DNA from: Ectothiorhodospira marina | Lineage (GTDB): Bacteria; Pseudomonadota; Gammaproteobacteria; Ectothiorhodospirales; Ectothiorhodospiraceae | Direction of reading: 5' to 3' | NCBI RefSeq assembly: GCF_900109495.1 | Contig: NZ_FOAA01000003.1 | Coordinates: 140,572 to 204,571, forward strand | Length of the DNA: 64,000 nucleotides | In this document: positions 47,271 to 56,841 of the stretch, piece after piece | Position numbering within the stretch: position 1 is the stretch's first letter | Layout: every line of letters begins with the position of its first letter | Position numbers and translations under genes: made by a program | The notes under the pieces: generated by a model | Database searches by the model: none | What the model saw: the letters and a program-made list of their open reading frames with translations, nothing else | What the model was told of the DNA's origin: nothing

Positions 47271-47278
47271 CCGGACCA

Positions 47279-48001
47279 ATGACCGACGACACCAACACGC
47301 CGGAAGACCCACCCCGCCCCCGGCGTCGCGCCCTCAACCCCGGCGCCTTCGGCGTACAACGCTACGACGACACCCACCGCCCCGGCCAATCCCGGCCGGC
47401 GGTGCCGCTAGGCCAGACCAGTAGCCCTTTCGAAGACGTCTTTCCACCCGTATCCGATGAGCCGGGTTCGACTGCAGACCCTGGCATTCCTCATGCACTG
47501 CGCGAGGATCTGGAACGCTCGGGCGCCCGGCCACGCAGCACCGCCCGCACCCTGGCCTGGGGCAACGCCTGCCTGGCCCTGATCCTGCTGCTGGGCGGCC
47601 AGGTGGCCTATCAGGAGCGTTATCAACTCCTGGCCATTGAACCTCTGGAGCCCTGGGTGCGCGCCGCCTGCACCCCGCTGGACTGCCAGCTACCGGAACG
47701 CCGCGACTTGGCCGCCCTGCGCATCTCCCAGCGCCAGGTCGCCAGTCACCCGGACCAGCCCGACGCCCTCATGGTGACGGCTCTCATCGAGAATCAGGCC
47801 GGATTCGCCCAGCCCCACCCCATCGTGGAACTCACCTTCATGGACGTGATGGGCCGACCCCTGGCCGCCCGCCGCTTCCAGCCCCTGGATTACCTGTCCG
47901 GCCCCGGCTTCCCCATCCCGCCGGGTCAAAGCGCGGAACTCAGGCTGGAACTCAAGGACCCGGGCGGCGAGGCGGTGGCCTACGAGTTCCGGTTTTTGTG
48001 A
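47279..48001 (+). CDS. DUF3426 family single-pass membrane protein
   Basis: 240 residues. A disordered, Pro/Arg-rich N-terminus (~1-95) is followed by one membrane helix (~100-118, LAWGNACLALILLLGGQVAY) and a periplasmic DUF3426 domain with the pair ACTPLDCQLPE and the beta-sandwich pattern LMVTALIENQAGFAQPHPIVELTFMD. Many relatives start with a CxxC zinc-ribbon (MJ0042-type) domain; that is absent here, and a REP-like element sits where upstream sequence would be. Function is unknown. Its place between prmA and dusB is common. Confidence 0.82.
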   Translation: MTDDTNTPEDPPRPRRRALNPGAFGVQRYDDTHRPGQSRPAVPLGQTSSPFEDVFPPVSDEPGSTADPGIPHALREDLERSGARPRSTARTLAWGNACLALILLLGGQVAYQERYQLLAIEPLEPWVRAACTPLDCQLPERRDLAALRISQRQVASHPDQPDALMVTALIENQAGFAQPHPIVELTFMDVMGRPLAARRFQPLDYLSGPGFPIPPGQSAELRLELKDPGGEAVAYEFRFL

Positions 48002-48082
48002 GTCAAGCTTTAACCACCGCCCCCCCATGGGTATCATGAACGGTCCGTCGCACCCCCGTGCTTCCCAACGCCCCCTGGACCC

Positions 48083-49069
48083 ATGCAGATCGGACCCCAC
48101 ACCCTGGACACCCCGCTGATCCTGGCCCCCATGGCCGGCATCACCGACCGGCCCTTTCGTCAACTCTGCCGACGCCTGGGCGCCGGCATGGCCGTGTCCG
48201 AGATGGTGCATTCGGATACCCGGCTGTGGAGCACGGATAAATCCCGCCTGCGCCTGGACCAGCGCGGCGAGGCAGGCCCCCGCAGCGTGCAGATCGCCGG
48301 GTATGATCCGACCATGATGGCTCAGGCCGCAGCGGGCGCCATCGAGCGCGGGGCGCAGATCATCGACATCAACATGGGCTGCCCTGCCAAGAAGGTGGTG
48401 AACCGCGCCGCCGGGGCGGCCCTGCTGGGGGATGAGAATCGGGTGCGGCAGATACTCAAGGCCGTGGTGGCCGCATCCTCCGTCCCGGTGACCCTGAAGA
48501 TCCGCCTGGGCATCGATCGGGCGCATCTCAATGCCCCCATCATCGCCCGCATCGCCGAGGACAGCGGCATCCAGGCCCTGGCCGTCCACGGTCGCACCGG
48601 TGCCTGCCGCTACAGCGACCCGGTGGATTACGCCGGGATTGCCCAGGTGAAACAGAGCGTGCAGATCCCCGTGATCGCCAATGGCGACATCCGCACCCCC
48701 GAAGAGGCGGTTCACGCGCGTGAAGTCACCGGCGCCGACGCCCTGATGATCGGCCGCGGTGCCCAGGGGCGACCCTGGATCTTCCGTCGCATCGCCCACA
48801 CCCTGGCCACAGGCGAGATCCCACCCGAGCCGGGGCTGCGGGAGGTCTGGGCGATCATGAACGAGCACCTGGATGCCCTGTACGACTTCTATGGAGAGTC
48901 AGTGGGGGTACGCGTGGCAAGAAAGCATATCGGCTGGTACCTGGCCGACCGCCCCGGCGCGGAACAGGTGCGCCCCCATATCCTGCGCGCCGACACGCGC
49001 ATCGAACAGCAGCCACCACTGGACAGCTACTTCCAGGCGCTTTGCCAAGCCGAGGACATCGCGGCATGA
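48083..49069 (+). CDS. dusB: tRNA-dihydrouridine synthase B
   Basis: 328 residues. FMN-binding barrel with LILAPMAGITDRPFRQLCR near the N-terminus, the catalytic Cys in NMGCPAKKVVN, and the phosphate-binding ADALMIGRGAQGRPW. It reduces uridines in the D-loop of tRNA with NADPH. The stop overlaps the fis start (ATGA), the classic dusB-fis operon. Confidence 0.97.
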   Translation: MQIGPHTLDTPLILAPMAGITDRPFRQLCRRLGAGMAVSEMVHSDTRLWSTDKSRLRLDQRGEAGPRSVQIAGYDPTMMAQAAAGAIERGAQIIDINMGCPAKKVVNRAAGAALLGDENRVRQILKAVVAASSVPVTLKIRLGIDRAHLNAPIIARIAEDSGIQALAVHGRTGACRYSDPVDYAGIAQVKQSVQIPVIANGDIRTPEEAVHAREVTGADALMIGRGAQGRPWIFRRIAHTLATGEIPPEPGLREVWAIMNEHLDALYDFYGESVGVRVARKHIGWYLADRPGAEQVRPHILRADTRIEQQPPLDSYFQALCQAEDIAA

Positions 49070-49326
49070 ATCAGCCCATCATGGAAAGCACCCAGGAAGG
49101 CGAAACCCTGGCCGCGGCCGTGGAACAGGCCCTGACCGAATACTTCGCCAAACTCGACGGCCACGAACCGGACAACCTTTACCGGATGGTGATCGAGGAA
49201 GTGGAACGCCCCCTGCTGGAATGCGTGCTCCGCCACTGCGACGGCAACCAGAGCCGCGCCGCCCATTACCTGGGGATGAACCGGGGGACGTTGAGGAAGA
49301 AATTGCGGCAGTATGAGCTGGGTTAA
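49066..49326 (+). CDS. fis: DNA-binding protein Fis
   Basis: 86 residues. The C-terminal helix-turn-helix is intact (GNQSRAAHYLGMNRGTLRKKLRQYEL) and the dimer helices (MVIEEVERPLLECVLRH) precede it. Fis is a nucleoid protein that bends DNA and controls rRNA promoters and recombination. ATG 49066 overlaps the dusB stop; ATG 49081 is possible. The stop codon is immediately followed by a repeat element related to the one after rep. Confidence 0.96.
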   Translation: MNQPIMESTQEGETLAAAVEQALTEYFAKLDGHEPDNLYRMVIEEVERPLLECVLRHCDGNQSRAAHYLGMNRGTLRKKLRQYELG

Positions 49327-49532
49327 CGCTCAAACATCACGCTGGTGAGTCACCCCAGATGATAAAAGATACGCCACAAGCCCCTCTCCCCCCAGGGGAG
49401 AGGGGTTGGGGTGAGGGGTGAGGGACGAGGACCGGCCCAGTGCCTGCCTCATCCCCCTCATCCCCGACCCTTCTCCCCCGAGGGGAGAAGGGAGCTTCTA
49501 TAGCTGAACCTGAGTGCTTTCACATTAAATCA
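49327..49532. mobile_element. Half-length relative of the 29.2-kb inverted-repeat element
   Basis: From CTCAAACATCACGCTGGTGAG through a GATGATAAAAGATACGC block, CCCCTCTCCCC and TTCTCCCC hairpins, to GCTTTCACATTAA, it runs parallel to the left half of the 29222-29525 element (same order of motifs). It lacks the inverted right half. It abuts the stop of prsT. Confidence 0.75.
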
Positions 49533-52331
49533 TCAGGATTCCAGTCGACTCAACAACTCCTCTGCCTCCTGACGCTCGGTAAACTCCCCGGCCTCGGCCA
49601 GCAGGTCGCGCAAGACCGATGCGGCCTCGTCCGAACGGCCATTGCGCTCCAGCGCCACGGCATAGTGATAGCCGACGGCGGCCTCATCAGGCAGGGCCTC
49701 ACGGGCCTCCGTGATCAGCTCCAGGGCCCGGGACGGGTCGCCGTGATCCAGCAGGGCCATCCCAAGGGTGTCCTTGATGCTCGGGCTTTCCGGCTGCAGC
49801 TCATGGGCCCGCTGGGCCAGTTCCAGGGAGCGCTCATCCCCTTCCCGCTGATAGATGTAGGAGAGGTTGTTCAGCACGATGGGGTTTTCCGGAAAACGCT
49901 CGACCAGGATCTCGTAATCCTCCCGGGCTGCCGCCATATCACCGGCACTCAGCACGGTGGTGGCCAGCATCATGCGCGACTGGTGATCGTCCGGGAAGTT
50001 CTCCAGGTGCTCACGCATCTGTTCGCGGGCCGCGGCCTCATCACCGGCACGGCGCTTGACCTCGAAGCGCTTCATGGCCACCTCCGAAGACACCTGCGCC
50101 TCGTAGGAGGATTCGTAGGCCTGGGCGGCCTGACCATAGTCCTCCCGCGCAGCCAGGATGTCCCCTTCCATGAGATAACCCACGGCCCGCGTCGCATCCA
50201 GATCCTGCATGCGACGCGCCAGGGTCATGGCCTCGTCATCACGACCTTCCTGACGCTCCAGGCGGGCCAGGGTGACCAGCGCTCCGGCATGGTTTTCATC
50301 CCGCGCCAGCACCCGCTCCAGCGACCGCCGTGCCTCGCCGAGGCGCTCCGCTTGCCCCTGGGCGATGGCCAGACGGAAATGCACCTCGGGGGAGTCCGGG
50401 CGCAACTCGGTCAGACGACGCAAGGTGGTGATCCCTTGGTCAAGCTGACCCGCCGACACCTGGGCCATGGACAGCACTTCCAGCACCGCTGCGTTGTCGC
50501 CATACGGCTCTTGAATGCCCTCGAGCACCGTCAAGGCCTCTTCCGGCTCACCCGTTTGCAGACGATAGCGGGCCAGCACGATGCGGGGTTCCAGGGCATC
50601 CGGTCCGGCCTCCACCGCCCGCTGCAGGTACTGCCCGGCCTCGGCCGGTTCACCCTGCTCCACCTCGAACTCGGCCATCAGCATCAGCAGGCGCACATTC
50701 TCGGGGTTGGCTTCCAAGCCGGACTCCAGCACCTCACGGGCCTCTTCAGCGCCCTCCATGCGTAACTTGAGCATGGCCAGATTGCGCGTGGCCGTCACGT
50801 TACCCGGGTCCAGCCGACGGGCCTCCTCGAAGGCTGCGATGCCATCCTGGGTATGCCCGAGTCCGAAGAAGGCCACGGCCCGCAGATTATGAACCCCCGC
50901 GGCATCGGGGTGCTTTTCAGCAAACTCATCCGCCTTGCTCAGGGCCTGATCGAACTGTCTCTCTTCGAGCAGACGCACCACCCCTGCCAGTTCAAGGCCT
51001 TCCGCCTCGGGGGCCATCTCGCTCAGGGTCTCCAGTTCACGAAGGCCTCCCACCCGGTCCCCGCCCTGCATAAGGGCACGAGCCAGATTCATCCGCGCCT
51101 GCAAGGAGTCGGGATCCAGATCCACCTGCTGGCGCAGCAGGTCAAGGGTGGCCTGGGTGTCGCCCCGGGAGGCATGTACGCCGGCCATCAACTGCAAGGC
51201 CACCCGGTCTGCCTCATCCTCCGCCAGCACACGCTTCAGTAAGGCCTCGGCATCATCCACCTGACCCACCTGCATGCGAACGGCAGCCAGCAAGCGATTG
51301 GCTGCCGCAGACTGCGGGTTGCCCCGCAGATAACGGGACAGATGGGTATCGGCCTGCTGAGTGTTGCCCAGGGCATAGTGGCTGGCCCCGGCAAAGAAGC
51401 GGGCTGGCAGGTAATCCGGATTCAGGCGCAGGGTCTCCTCCATTGCCCTCACGGCGGCCTGGTGATTCTGCTCATGGAAGCTGAGCAGACCGCTCATGTA
51501 GGACGTAGCCGGCAGATCCGGTCCCAGTTCGCGCAGGGCATTCAGATCTTCCCCCGCCTCATCGAAGGACTGCAGGCCCACGCGGGTGAGGGCACGGTTG
51601 AAATGCCCCATATAGGGGTTGGGCGCCGACTCGATCACCCGCGTATAGGCCTCGGCGGCCTCCTCCAGATTGCCCTCGCTGCGGTGGATGTCACCGGAGA
51701 GCGACCAGGCCGGCGCATGCTGCGGATCCTCCGCCAGTGCCTCGGCCAACAGTGCCTTGGCCCGATCCATATCGCCCTGCAAGGCCCGCACCTCGGCCAG
51801 GGTGGTCAGGGAGGGGGCATGCGCTGGATCCAACTCCAGTGCCGCTTCCAGCTCCGCGACCGCCGCTTCCGGATCATTCACCCCCAGATGGGCACGGGCC
51901 AGCAGCAGGTGAAATTCCAGAGGATCTTCGAATTCATTGGCCTCATGGGCCTGCAATTGCGCCCGAACAGTCTGGAACTCACCCTGCATCAGACGCGCCC
52001 GGGCCATGTAGATGACCGATTCGGGATCATCCCACCCCAGGGAATGCGCCCGGCGAAACTCCGAGAGCGCTGCCGCCGGCTCACCCATCTCCAGGTGCAC
52101 CCGACCCAGTTCCCAGCGGGCATCCACGTGGTCCGGGTTTTCCTGCAACAGGTTGCGATATTCGATGATGCTGGCGCGCACCTCGCCGGTGGCCAGGTAA
52201 TCCCGAGCGCGCTCAAGCCGTTCCTCTTCCGTGTAGCTGGTCTGACCGCACCCGGCCAACCAGACCGTACCCGACACCAGCAGACCAGCCAGTGCCAGTC
52301 TGACGTATTTGGTGAGATGCTTCTGTTCCAT
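49533..52331 (-). CDS. prsT: PEP-CTERM system TPR-repeat lipoprotein PrsT
   Basis: 932 residues. The lipoprotein signal ends in VWLAGC, so it is lipid-anchored. The rest is ~20 consecutive tetratricopeptide repeats, for example GEVRASIIEYRNLLQENPDHVDARWELG near the start and many A...L..NP.H... units. Length and the conserved N-terminal repeat fit the PrsT family, found with the exosortase EpsH/XrtA and PEP-CTERM proteins in exopolysaccharide-making bacteria. It may be a periplasmic scaffold; the mechanism is unknown. GAGGGTG lies before ATG 52331. No exosortase gene is in the window. Confidence 0.88.
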   Translation of the reverse strand: MEQKHLTKYVRLALAGLLVSGTVWLAGCGQTSYTEEERLERARDYLATGEVRASIIEYRNLLQENPDHVDARWELGRVHLEMGEPAAALSEFRRAHSLGWDDPESVIYMARARLMQGEFQTVRAQLQAHEANEFEDPLEFHLLLARAHLGVNDPEAAVAELEAALELDPAHAPSLTTLAEVRALQGDMDRAKALLAEALAEDPQHAPAWSLSGDIHRSEGNLEEAAEAYTRVIESAPNPYMGHFNRALTRVGLQSFDEAGEDLNALRELGPDLPATSYMSGLLSFHEQNHQAAVRAMEETLRLNPDYLPARFFAGASHYALGNTQQADTHLSRYLRGNPQSAAANRLLAAVRMQVGQVDDAEALLKRVLAEDEADRVALQLMAGVHASRGDTQATLDLLRQQVDLDPDSLQARMNLARALMQGGDRVGGLRELETLSEMAPEAEGLELAGVVRLLEERQFDQALSKADEFAEKHPDAAGVHNLRAVAFFGLGHTQDGIAAFEEARRLDPGNVTATRNLAMLKLRMEGAEEAREVLESGLEANPENVRLLMLMAEFEVEQGEPAEAGQYLQRAVEAGPDALEPRIVLARYRLQTGEPEEALTVLEGIQEPYGDNAAVLEVLSMAQVSAGQLDQGITTLRRLTELRPDSPEVHFRLAIAQGQAERLGEARRSLERVLARDENHAGALVTLARLERQEGRDDEAMTLARRMQDLDATRAVGYLMEGDILAAREDYGQAAQAYESSYEAQVSSEVAMKRFEVKRRAGDEAAAREQMREHLENFPDDHQSRMMLATTVLSAGDMAAAREDYEILVERFPENPIVLNNLSYIYQREGDERSLELAQRAHELQPESPSIKDTLGMALLDHGDPSRALELITEAREALPDEAAVGYHYAVALERNGRSDEAASVLRDLLAEAGEFTERQEAEELLSRLES

Positions 52332-52693
52332 GGTGACACCCTCAAGTGTTGCTTAGTCGATCATCGGACCTTCCAGACGAACGAACTCCTCACCTCAGCT
52401 TGCCCGGCCCATTCCACGGCATTGCAAGGAAAGGCGACACTACCGTAAAGGCTGTCGCGCGCAGGAGTTCTCATGCTTGAACATGAGCATACGCCTTGAG
52501 GGCTTTGCGAGAAATACTATTGGGAGTTTTGGTGAGTTGCAGGCTCAAGCAGGTATCGCATGATGTGAGACCCTCTCCCCCTGTTTGAACGGATCACATT
52601 CATAGGCTAGAGTCGGTCGGGAAGCGCTTGCTTACAGCCTTCTATCACGCCCAAGCAGCACCCGCGTCTACTCCCCTGCCCTGGAAAAAGCCC
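52332..52693. other. Divergent promoter region between prsT and the hot-dog gene
   Basis: A 362-base gap with no gene. A short inverted repeat CTCATG/CATGAG (52470-52475, 52482-52487, spacer CTTGAA) could be a regulator site. I found no convincing sigma-70 or sigma-54 boxes on either strand by eye. Confidence 0.4.
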
Positions 52694-53635
52694 ATGGATC
52701 CCGTCTCAGCGGATGAACAGGTCTATCAGCAGATTCATCTTGACGTGGCCCGCAACGCCACGGACGACTTCAACCCGTTCCATGACGCCGACAAGTGGCA
52801 CCGCATTCATCAGAACCCCTTTGGCGGCCCCATCGTCCTGGGGTTTCAGATGGAGTGCCTGGCCGAGTACCGAGTCACGCGCCACCGAGCACTGGACAGC
52901 ACGGATGACGACCCACCCGCCGCCTTTCGCAACTATCAGTTCACCTTTGCAGGCGTACTGCGCACCGACGAACCCTTCCGCATGGAGATCAAGCCCACAA
53001 AAAGGACCAGCACACCCGATGGCGGCTGGACCCGCTCAAACCGCGTCGTTGTCAGAAAGGCCGACGGCCTGGTACTGATCGGGCAGATCCGAGACTCTGA
53101 CCGCCCCCTGGCCTTACCGGACATCACGCCGCCAGCGGTGCCGCATACGGCCCTGTCCGAACTGGCGGACCGCAGCCCCGTGCCGGATGGTCACTGGTTC
53201 CACAAGCGCAAGTTCATGACCAACAGCAACGCCAAGAACCTGCTATCCGGATCACTGGCCAGGCAGGCGGACTATTTCGATGAACTGGAGGATCGCGTCA
53301 ACTATCCCGACATGTTCCCCACCGCCATGATCTCGTGTGCCCTACTGGAGCGCACGCATGCCGCGGGACATGACTTCTATGCCAACCCGATGGTGTACAC
53401 CACGCATCATTTCAGCGTCGACCAAAGGCTGGCGCGGCGCCTGCGCAGTGCAGATGCCCTTCACCTACTGGTAAGCAACCCCCAAGTGGTTGCCGGAAAC
53501 GGCGGTGGGCTAGGGAATACCGGGATCGAGCAGCAACGACACACTTGCCTGGGGCTGCTGGAGAATGGCGGGATTCTCTTTCGTGGAGAGGTGATGCTAG
53601 CCCCGCTTAATGCCATTCTGGGGAGTGGTGAGTAA
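52694..53635 (+). CDS. MaoC-like double hot-dog protein
   Basis: About 313 residues. The first half carries the MaoC/hydratase hot-dog pattern DDFNPFHDADKWHR...FGGPIVLGFQMECL, where the Asp/His pair is catalytic in (R)-enoyl-CoA hydratases. The second half (FPTAMISCALLERTHAAG... onward) looks like a diverged second hot-dog. It may hydrate, dehydrate or hydrolyse an acyl chain on CoA or ACP. ATG 52694 has GGAAAA upstream. It lies between prsT and two acyltransferases, and its 3' end overlaps the first of these tail to tail by 29 bases. Substrate unknown. Confidence 0.65.
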   Translation: MDPVSADEQVYQQIHLDVARNATDDFNPFHDADKWHRIHQNPFGGPIVLGFQMECLAEYRVTRHRALDSTDDDPPAAFRNYQFTFAGVLRTDEPFRMEIKPTKRTSTPDGGWTRSNRVVVRKADGLVLIGQIRDSDRPLALPDITPPAVPHTALSELADRSPVPDGHWFHKRKFMTNSNAKNLLSGSLARQADYFDELEDRVNYPDMFPTAMISCALLERTHAAGHDFYANPMVYTTHHFSVDQRLARRLRSADALHLLVSNPQVVAGNGGGLGNTGIEQQRHTCLGLLENGGILFRGEVMLAPLNAILGSGE

Positions 53636-54485
53636 CCTCGGATGCATACCGGTAAGGCGCTGCGGCACTCAGAAACAGCCGAGCCATATCGGGTGACGAT
53701 TCCACGGCACGTTGCACGGCCGTCTCTACATGGGCCAGGTAAGGGTAGCGGACACCTCGATGCTCGCACGGAACGCCAGCTAAAGAGAATTCAAACCCCA
53801 GACGGCTGACCATTCTGGCCAAAGCCCGATTCACCAGGAAATACATGTAGGGAATGTCCTGGTGGCGGCTGTATTCAATGGCGGCCCGAAGCATGCCGGC
53901 AAACAACTCGGATCGCATCGGCCCAGTGGGTGCACACGAACGGGCTTCTGGTAGTCCAACGGGTCCGATCATGGCATTCATACCCTGACGGTTGAGGCAT
54001 TCTCCATCGTCTGCCTGCATCGATCGGAACAAGGGACCTCGCTGCTGTGTGCGCCAACCGCCAATGACGGTGCGACCATCAACCTGGGCCTTACGCCCTT
54101 CCCAGCATGGGTCATCCTGACTGGCATGGGCGGGCAAGCGATGGCGCTGGTAGTCACCCGTGATACAGATCCGTGACAACTCCGTTGCCGCCCCTGGGTG
54201 TGCCAGGGTGCCCACCTGGCTCAGGCGCGTGAGCCGATGAACGGGAAGGTCTCCCTGCATAGCATGCACAAGGCGCGTCGTGCCCACCCACTGCCCCGTA
54301 TCCCGCTCACGCACGATGAAGGCGGTTGCATTAACGTCCCAGGCATCCCGCTCCTGACCGTCCGGAAAGGCGCCAGGATCTTCGAAGCCCCTTTCCAGGC
54401 AATAAACCGCATAACGGAGTTCGTGATGGATTCGCAGCGTGTCGGGCGTGTCGGCGACCACGACTTCATAACGCGCATCAAACAT
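53607..54485 (-). CDS. PEP-CTERM/exosortase-associated acyltransferase 1 (LuxI/FeeM-like)
   Basis: 292 residues. The N-terminal part follows the autoinducer-synthase/N-acyl amino acid synthase pattern: LRYAVYCLERGFE (cf. RYxVY..E.G), then acidic QERDAWDVNA, VGTTRLVHA and TELSRICITGDYQRH. The C-terminal half contains MFAGM-like and YFLVNRALARMVSRLGFEF segments of the GNAT fold. Published work links long-chain N-acyl amino acid synthases to PEP-CTERM clusters; by analogy this enzyme would join a fatty acyl chain from ACP to an amino acid. Substrates are unknown. It is longer than copy 2 because of an insertion (~115-185). Confidence 0.8.
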   Translation of the reverse strand: MFDARYEVVVADTPDTLRIHHELRYAVYCLERGFEDPGAFPDGQERDAWDVNATAFIVRERDTGQWVGTTRLVHAMQGDLPVHRLTRLSQVGTLAHPGAATELSRICITGDYQRHRLPAHASQDDPCWEGRKAQVDGRTVIGGWRTQQRGPLFRSMQADDGECLNRQGMNAMIGPVGLPEARSCAPTGPMRSELFAGMLRAAIEYSRHQDIPYMYFLVNRALARMVSRLGFEFSLAGVPCEHRGVRYPYLAHVETAVQRAVESSPDMARLFLSAAAPYRYASEVTHHSPEWH

Positions 54486-54636
54486 GCTTTTCGTCCCGCA
54501 GTTGTCAGCATTCGTGCGGAATTAAAGCATTTTCTCCCCCTCAGATCGGGTACGGGGTCACATAACGGCCCATTCCTTCGATCTCAAAGGGTTTTTTTGA
54601 TCAGCATCACATAAGCAATCGGTATCTCCCTGGCTG

Positions 54637-55386
54637 TCAATCCAATGGCTGCGACTGCATCAAACTGCTGTGTACAAAGTCATGCAATTCCCGGATATCA
54701 GGTCGCATGGAATCCAGAACTGCCTGAACCGTCACATGGTAAGCGGCCCGAGAGCCGTGGTACTCCATCGGCTCGCCCACTTGCACAAAGGGAAATCCAG
54801 CGGACTGTAGCATCCGCGCCAAACGCCGCTCCATCATGACGAAGGCATGTTGCCGACCGGCACCCGCCATCAACGATGTACCCGCGCAGAACAGGGCAAG
54901 CCCCAGCAAAGGGAAGGTGCGGCGCTGATCCTCCGTGATGCTCTCCGCGATCGCGATACCGATCGGCGATTCAGATTCCCCCTTACGACGCCGGAACTGG
55001 GTATGCACCGCCAAACGTGACACCTCGGCCAGCTCGTGGCGTGGGAGCAACCTTGGGTGCAGTTCAGGGTGATTCAGACTATGGCCACAAAACCTCTCCA
55101 TGGGCAGTTCCCAGGCCTCATCATCGTCCGGCGGAGACACCACCCTGAGACAGCCCGCCCCTTGACCACTGGGACGATGCACGATCAAGCATTGCAATGA
55201 ATGGGGATCATAATCATCCTGCTCCATCCCCCCCGGGCAGTCCTCCTCGCGCTCATACCCAAACTCGCGACAGTATACGTCATAACGGATACTGTAAGCC
55301 CGCTCACGCAACTCAGGAGTATCCGCATTCAACACCTGAAAATAGTCCTGGAAATGGTCCACCAAGGTCCTTTCTTTCTCTTCCAT
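54637..55386 (-). CDS. PEP-CTERM/exosortase-associated acyltransferase 2 (LuxI/FeeM-like)
   Basis: 249 residues of the same family: SIRYDVYCREFGYE, acidic MEQDDYDPHS, GAGCLRVVSPP and LAEVSRLAVHTQFRRRK, followed by FPLLGLALFCAGTSLM and RRLARMLQSAGFPFVQVG. It is clearly diverged from copy 1, so substrate preferences probably differ. GGAGAG six bases upstream supports ATG 55386; GTG 55401 and ATG 55392 are alternatives. It follows the barrel gene by 24 bases and so belongs to the operon LolA-like-barrel-acyltransferase. A 151-base gap separates it from copy 1. Confidence 0.82.
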   Translation of the reverse strand: MEEKERTLVDHFQDYFQVLNADTPELRERAYSIRYDVYCREFGYEREEDCPGGMEQDDYDPHSLQCLIVHRPSGQGAGCLRVVSPPDDDEAWELPMERFCGHSLNHPELHPRLLPRHELAEVSRLAVHTQFRRRKGESESPIGIAIAESITEDQRRTFPLLGLALFCAGTSLMAGAGRQHAFVMMERRLARMLQSAGFPFVQVGEPMEYHGSRAAYHVTVQAVLDSMRPDIRELHDFVHSSLMQSQPLD

Positions 55387-55410
55387 CGTCATCTCTCCCA
55401 CCGCCGGCGC

Positions 55411-56841
55411 TCAGAAACGGGCCAGCAGCCCGGCCGTGAATAGATCATGATGCTCATGAAAACCACCCAAGGTTCCCTCGGCACCCTCGAAATAATGATA
55501 ACCCACATACCATTCATGGGGCTCATGCCCCAGGTAAGCCAAGCGTGGATTCAAATACACATCACGCTCATGCAATCCCAGGAAGAAACGGATTCTCGCC
55601 TCCCATCGCCCGCGGCCGAATAGCTGCTCTGCATCACCAAAGAACGTATAGGTATTGCGATCTTCCAGCAGCGTCTCGGGCGCGTCCAGCAGATGGTTAC
55701 CACCCAGCTGCAGGTTCACTCGCAGATCGGCATCCCCGGGGAAAAATTCCACGCCGCCCACCCATTCCAAAGCCTCCACCTGAGTGTAATCCAACACCTC
55801 GGTTGTCACCGGCTGGTCACTCAACCAAGCCGCCTCGAAGCGCCAGGTAGAGCGGCCGATGGCTACACCCAGGTCCCCCCCCAACACCCAGGTACGCGGA
55901 TGCTCAGTCTCAAAGGCATAAGGCGACGCACCGAGCGCCGCCTGAAGATCCACGGGATTTGTCAGTAGCGCCTCTCTCACACGGGTGTCGAGCACGTAGT
56001 AAGGCAAAGAGTGGCGGGCTCGCTGAATAGTCACAGCGTAGTCATGACCCCGTCCGGCACGACTCAGCCTGAGCCCCCAACCTCCTGCACCGCCGGCATC
56101 CTCATCAAAGCGCCCCTCTCGGATCAGCGCCGCCATCGCCGGGTTCCCAGGCACCCCCATGATGCGCCCCCGCTCCCGATCCACCGGGTGCCAGAAGCTG
56201 CCCTCTTTGGGGAGTTCCGCAGACCGAAACCAGGGCACATAAAGCGCATCCAGCTTGTAATCGCCCCAAAACTCCTCCCAGCGCAAGGCCGGCACTGCCC
56301 GCCGGCGATCCTCCATATCATCCAGCACCAGACGTGTAACGTCTTGCACACTCAACCGATCTGTGGGAGGTAACTCATCCACTCGCCCCCAAGTGACTTT
56401 TTGGGTGCCCAGGGTTACCCGTCGTGCAGCACCACGATAACTCAGATAGATTTCGCCGTAGTCCAGTTCAGTGCGCTCGACATTCTCATCCCCCGTCTGC
56501 CATGTGGAATCCAGTCGCCCCTCAAGGCGCGCCCCCCAGTTATCGCCCACCGGGAACAGGGCACTCGCCTGAGCCTGCAGGGTATGAACGCCTGAAACCG
56601 CCCCCGTCCCAGCAGGAAAACCCAGTTCAGCCCGCACAGGGTCGACGGAGACACGCTCAACCCAATGGGTCTCTGGCATCACCACCGGCTCTTCACGCGT
56701 CACCGGCGGCTCACCGAAGATGATTGACTCGGCCCACGCCAGGGGCGTGTGGAGCAGTAATGCGCCCCCCAACATCCACCAATAAGCGGCGCTGCGACCA
56801 TTGCTGCGACCATTAAAGCCCCTGCCAGACAAGGGGATCAT
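55411..56841 (-). CDS. Outer-membrane beta-barrel protein (DUF1302-like)
   Basis: 476 residues. A signal peptide (~17-37, cleavage after LAWAES) is followed by alternating hydrophobic/polar strands with aromatic ends, ending in a C-terminal phenylalanine (LFTAGLLARF) as in outer-membrane barrels. Segments such as WGARLEGRLDSTWQTG, RRVTLGTQKVTWGRVDELPPTDRLS and FWGDYKLDALYVPWF resemble DUF1302-type proteins. It may be the outer-membrane gate for the product of the neighbouring acyltransferases. The start ATG overlaps the LolA-like stop (ATGA). Confidence 0.75.
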   Translation of the reverse strand: MIPLSGRGFNGRSNGRSAAYWWMLGGALLLHTPLAWAESIIFGEPPVTREEPVVMPETHWVERVSVDPVRAELGFPAGTGAVSGVHTLQAQASALFPVGDNWGARLEGRLDSTWQTGDENVERTELDYGEIYLSYRGAARRVTLGTQKVTWGRVDELPPTDRLSVQDVTRLVLDDMEDRRRAVPALRWEEFWGDYKLDALYVPWFRSAELPKEGSFWHPVDRERGRIMGVPGNPAMAALIREGRFDEDAGGAGGWGLRLSRAGRGHDYAVTIQRARHSLPYYVLDTRVREALLTNPVDLQAALGASPYAFETEHPRTWVLGGDLGVAIGRSTWRFEAAWLSDQPVTTEVLDYTQVEALEWVGGVEFFPGDADLRVNLQLGGNHLLDAPETLLEDRNTYTFFGDAEQLFGRGRWEARIRFFLGLHERDVYLNPRLAYLGHEPHEWYVGYHYFEGAEGTLGGFHEHHDLFTAGLLARF

